Source: Streptomyces glomeratus (GTDB taxonomy: Bacteria; Actinomycetota; Actinomycetes; Streptomycetales; Streptomycetaceae). Taken from it: DNA of 64,000 nucleotides. Shown in pieces: positions 61,896 through 64,000 of this stretch. The stretch spans positions 21,531-85,530 of the forward strand of contig NZ_JAKEEB010000032.1 in the NCBI RefSeq assembly GCF_021462825.1. The letters are read 5' to 3'. Under the pieces are notes generated by a model. It worked only from the letters and a program-made list of their open reading frames with translations, had not been told where the DNA came from and did not search any database. The position numbers and the translations under genes were made by a program. The stretch's first letter is position 1, and each line of letters starts with the position of its first letter.

Positions 61896-62729
61896 GATCG
61901 CTCATCAGTTACATGGGACGCGCCGGTAGGTCACGCAGTGATGGCGCTCACACAGGGGGCAAATGCCCTCGCCCCTTCGCGCGTCCAGGCTACTTTCGGA
62001 GGCATGTCGGTCATCAGCCTCAACGTCACCCTCTGCGGGGGCAGTTGGGCTGCCCAACTTTCCGGGGGCACGTGGGCCGCCCAAGTTTCCTGGTGGAGGA
62101 GTCTCAGGCCGCCTGCCCATACGTCGCGCGACTCGCTGTTCACCTTTTGGCCGTGGCCGCGGCGTTGCCCTTTCGCCTGCGACACGGCGGATGAGGAGCT
62201 GCGGCTGTCCATGGTGCTGTCGCCCATGGCGTACCCGTGTCCGCAACCCGGCTACTCGCGCTTCGCAGGTTTCTGGTTCGCACTCAACCACGCGCGGCCT
62301 GGCCTCGGAACTTCCCTGATGGCCGCCGGCTGGTCGGAGCTGAAGCGGTATGGCCTGGAACCTGACCTTCTCGGGTTTGAGTCCAGGGCTGCCGCTTCGC
62401 AGAAGGTGACCTTGCATCGCCTCCAAGTCAGCGCCCTCTTCCGCTTCTTCGCTCGACTGTTTTTCGGCGCTTGGCTTTTCGTCTTCCTGCTTGGCTCGCT
62501 GAGGACTCTAGGCCTCAGCAGCCCTCGGCGGCACTCCCCCCGCCCACCTGTACAGGCTTTCCAGATTCCCTGCGGTTTGGCACGACATAGCTCGCCGCTA
62601 GTCCCACGGGCTCCGGACGGACGCCGCTTCCCGTTCCATCTTGACGGAAGGGGCGCCTCGTTGCGCACTGCCCTGAGGGAGGCATCTAGTCCTGCGTAAC
62701 GGCTGCGCCTCAGCTTCTTGGAGGATGCC
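61896..62729. other. 834-nt region without a confident gene
   Basis: Open frames exist on both strands (a plus-strand one from 61938 to 62699, several minus ones) but none has family likeness or convincing codon bias. Just before small terminase a minus-strand segment reads CPLCERHHCVTYRRVPCN, like a short zinc finger of actinophages, without a usable start. The stretch also holds the 27-bp tandem repeat. Confidence 0.4.
62037..62090 (+). repeat. Tandem 27-bp repeat, each unit palindromic
   Basis: Two adjacent units, 62037-62063 and 62064-62090, share 23 of 27 bases: GGGGGCANNTGGGCNGCCCA followed by ANTTTCC. In unit 1 AGTTGGGC-T-GCCCAACT is a perfect 8-bp inverted repeat; unit 2 is nearly so. 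It lies 140-195 bp upstream of small terminase and could be a regulator site or a packaging (cos/pac-side) recognition element. Confidence 0.55.
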
Positions 62730-62903
62730 GTGCCGCAGTTTCCTTTTCACCTCGCTGCGCCTTGGTGGGCGTGGTTGCTGATCACCATCTTGGCGCTTCT
62801 GGCTAAGACGTTGATCAGAATCACCAAGGCGGTCTTCCCTACCGATTCGCAGCACCGCCTGGAATGGTGGAAGGCCTACTTCGGTCGCCGCGAGGAACAG
62901 TAG
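62730..62903 (+). CDS. Small single-helix membrane protein
   Basis: A 57-residue protein. GTG at 62730 follows GGAGG by five bases. It has one clear membrane helix (WWAWLLITILALLAKTLI) and a charged tail (LEWWKAYFGRREEQ), so it should sit in the inner membrane with its tail inside. It is on the strand opposite the head genes. Small phage membrane proteins of this shape include holins and exclusion proteins, but nothing specific can be said. Confidence 0.6.
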   Translation: MPQFPFHLAAPWWAWLLITILALLAKTLIRITKAVFPTDSQHRLEWWKAYFGRREEQ

Positions 62904-62930
62904 GACAAGCGGTAGTCGACGATGCTGAAA

Positions 62931-62957
62931 GGGGGGTGAGGCCTGACCTCACCCCCC
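62931..62957. terminator. Strong hairpin terminator between convergent genes
   Basis: GGGGGGTGAGG and CCTCACCCCCC form a perfect 11-bp stem with a CCTGA loop, between the plus-strand membrane protein (stop 62903) and the minus-strand gene (stop 62962). It can serve both directions. Confidence 0.8.
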
Positions 62958-62961
62958 TCAC

Positions 62962-63473
62962 TCATAGCAACGACATCTGCTCGCCGTCACCGGGCTTCTT
63001 GGGCGGGACGTATTCCGGGGGCGCGTCCGGCGCGTCACGCTGGGTCCGCAGCCACCAGGCGAACTGGTAATTGCGGCAGGTCCGGAAACGCACGGAACTT
63101 CGGCGCGGCTCGTCGGCGGGAATGCTGTGCTCGCCCCATCCGGTGATCGGGCGAGCGTTGTTGAGGTGTACGTGCAGTCCCGGCACCAGGGCGGGGCCGT
63201 CCCACTGCTCTCCCGGGGCGCTCTCGAAGGCCAGGTGGGCGTTATGGCTCCAGTTCCATGGGTTGGGTAGGGCACACAGGTACCAGGCCAGCGGCGGATT
63301 GTGGCGCGGGAGTTCGAGGGTCTGGTGCCGGCGGCGGGGGTCCACCGGGGGCGGTCGGGCTGGCCGAAGCTGCGCAGGCAGTGCTGGTCGAGGGCTACGT
63401 GCCGCACGCCTGCCAGCCACATGATGCGGTACCGACTTCGCGATTCAATTTGTATCTGCATTCGCTCCGACAT
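62962..63473 (-). pseudogene. Phage-type hypothetical protein with frameshift
   Basis: The ATG at 63473 has GGGGAG ahead and starts a plausible protein (MSERMQIQIESRSRYRIMWL, AGVRHVALDQHCLRSFGQPD). At the G5 run 63347-63351 the sensible frame changes: the continuation VDPRRRHQTLELPRHN, WYLCALPNPWNWSHNAHLA, GLHVHLNNARPITGWG, ending YVPPKKPGDGEQMSLL, is one base out and stops at 62962. One lost base in the run explains it, either a real mutation or a sequencing error. The product would be about 170 residues. No family recognised. Confidence 0.5.
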
Positions 63474-63493
63474 ACGCTCCCCAATGGCGTTTA

Positions 63494-63920
63494 TTAATTG
63501 GCGAGAGATTCATTCCTCTCTACTACCAATTTTATCAAATTTCCCACCAATTCCAGATGTCTGTCATGGCGGAAGCCATTCGGGTACGGCATGTTGAATT
63601 CCTCTTCGAATGCCTTCTCGTATTCCTCCTTGGGAAGGGCGATGGGGCGGCGGCAAGTCGCCTTGAGGTTGGACCCGCTGAGGTCGGTGACCTGTACGTC
63701 CTTGAAGTAGCGACGGAGCAGGGGTTCCAGAGTCTCGGGGGTGTGGAACCGGAGCTTCTGCCATTTCCCCTTGACGAAGTTCATCTCCACGTTGTCGTCG
63801 TCGAGGAAACTCATTTTCGTGGTCGCCGTCTGGGACGTGACGCGCTTGGCCTGTTCGTCGCGCAGTTCGCGGGCGAGGCTCCGGGTGCCGAGGCACACCA
63901 CTCCGTCGGCGGCGCACAGG
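63494..63920 (-). pseudogene. Hypothetical gene, 5' end cut at transposase end
   Basis: At least 135 residues (RSLARELRDEQAKRVTSQT, then SFLDDDNVEMNFVKGKWQKL, YFKDVQVTDLSGSNLKATCR, RHLELVGNLIKLVVERNE). The frame stays open upstream past the possible GTG/ATG near 63901 to about 63920, where the IS5-type element begins, so the true start was probably removed. Lower GC than the head genes. It is co-oriented with, and 20 nt ahead of, the next gene. Family not recognised. Confidence 0.45.
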
Positions 63921-63935
63921 GCATTAGACGTCGTT

Positions 63936-64000
63936 TCAGTTGGTGAGTCGGCGGTAGCTGATGAGGGCTGCGGCGATGCCGGCGAAGGCGAGGAAGTGTT
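63936..64000 (-). mobile_element. IS5-type transposase, C-terminal end (runs off window)
   Basis: The last 20 residues before the stop at 63936-63938 read HFLAFAGIAAALISYRRLTN, the standard C-terminus of streptomycete IS5-group DDE transposases. The rest lies beyond the window. The sequence between 63921 and 63935 should contain the element's inverted end. Confidence 0.65.

Larger units (their letters stand above)
19519..63920. mobile_element. Defective prophage with split head module and cargo
   Basis: All recognised phage genes are on the minus strand in the standard order of a tailed-phage head module: small terminase, large terminase, portal, scaffold, decoration, major capsid, two small proteins, minor capsid, head closure. 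Three cargo blocks (19,988-32,625; 36,475-56,369; 58,218-59,775) separate them. No integrase, repressor, tail, lysis or attachment sequence is recognised, and the left edge cuts the gene after head closure at its 13th codon. The right limit is set only by an IS5-type transposase end. Whether head proteins still assemble is unknown; the structural genes themselves are intact. Confidence 0.75.

Noticed and set aside
62340..62410. tRNA-like T-arm (GGTTTGAGTCC)
   Set aside because: No acceptor, D-arm or anticodon arm can be folded around it.
61938..62699. 253-codon plus-strand frame
   Set aside because: Composition is erratic, starts lack a ribosome site, and no similarity is visible; left as unassigned.
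19519..63920. attL/attR pair of the prophage
   Set aside because: No tRNA or matching core repeat could be found at the two edges; the left edge is a deletion joint and the right lies at or beyond an IS.
1..64000. CRISPR arrays, rRNA and tRNA genes
   Set aside because: Looked for regular spaced repeats and conserved RNA segments; none seen.

Overview
The window is high-GC actinomycete DNA, almost certainly from Streptomyces or a close relative. Evidence: strong third-position GC bias, GGAGG-type ribosome sites with frequent GTG starts, and families typical of streptomycetes (FxLD lanthipeptide genes, DUF5999- and DUF6233-like proteins, the phosphoketolase / D-lactate dehydrogenase / Acg / flavohemoglobin set). 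No tRNA, rRNA, CRISPR array or integrase was found.

Region 1 (1-19,518) is chromosomal metabolism in visible decay. Intact genes: an NMT1-like binding protein, a MarR regulator, a 911-residue 2-oxoglutarate dehydrogenase E1, a TDT transporter, a GlxA/AraC regulator, a DHA2 efflux pump, a DUF6884-like protein, phosphoketolase and a D-lactate dehydrogenase. Between them lie stubs with only one end left: ferredoxin reductase, Dxs, a second TDT transporter, a SnoaL-like protein, an SDR, flavohemoglobin, Acg nitroreductase, pyruvate phosphate dikinase, AdhE and a pyridoxamine-oxidase-like protein. The 13.7-19.5 kb part looks like a collapsed hypoxia/dormancy locus; near-identical GGGCC-N4-GGCCC boxes precede several of its genes.

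Region 2 (19,519-63,920) is a defective prophage. Its head genes all lie on the minus strand in normal order: small terminase, large terminase, portal, scaffold, decoration protein, major capsid, two small head proteins, minor capsid protein and head closure. The next gene is cut after 12 codons, at the junction with the truncated oxidase, and no tail gene is present. Three blocks of foreign cargo interrupt the head genes.

Cargo A (20.0-32.6 kb, between head closure and minor capsid) is an FxLD lanthipeptide cluster: a 57-aa precursor, LanB, LanC, a dehydratase-like/PCMT methyltransferase, regulatory genes and TrmO. Cargo B (36.5-56.3 kb, between scaffold and portal) is a defence island: a frameshifted NB-ARC/WD40 NLR-like protein, an ISL3 transposase remnant, a nuclease-STAND ATPase flanked by 15-bp repeats, a HEPN-like/beta-propeller protein, a type I restriction system in the order hsdR-hsdS-hsdM, small phage-type genes, and an AT-richer M4-like metallopeptidase with a coupled small partner. 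Cargo C (58.2-59.7 kb, between portal and large terminase) is an Mrr-like restriction endonuclease and a lipoprotein.

The right edge (62-64 kb) holds a small membrane protein, a strong terminator, two phage-type genes (one frameshifted, one cut at its 5' end) and the C-terminus of an IS5-type transposase. The main point of the window is a prophage head module kept as a scaffold for about 34 kb of defence and antibiotic-peptide cargo.
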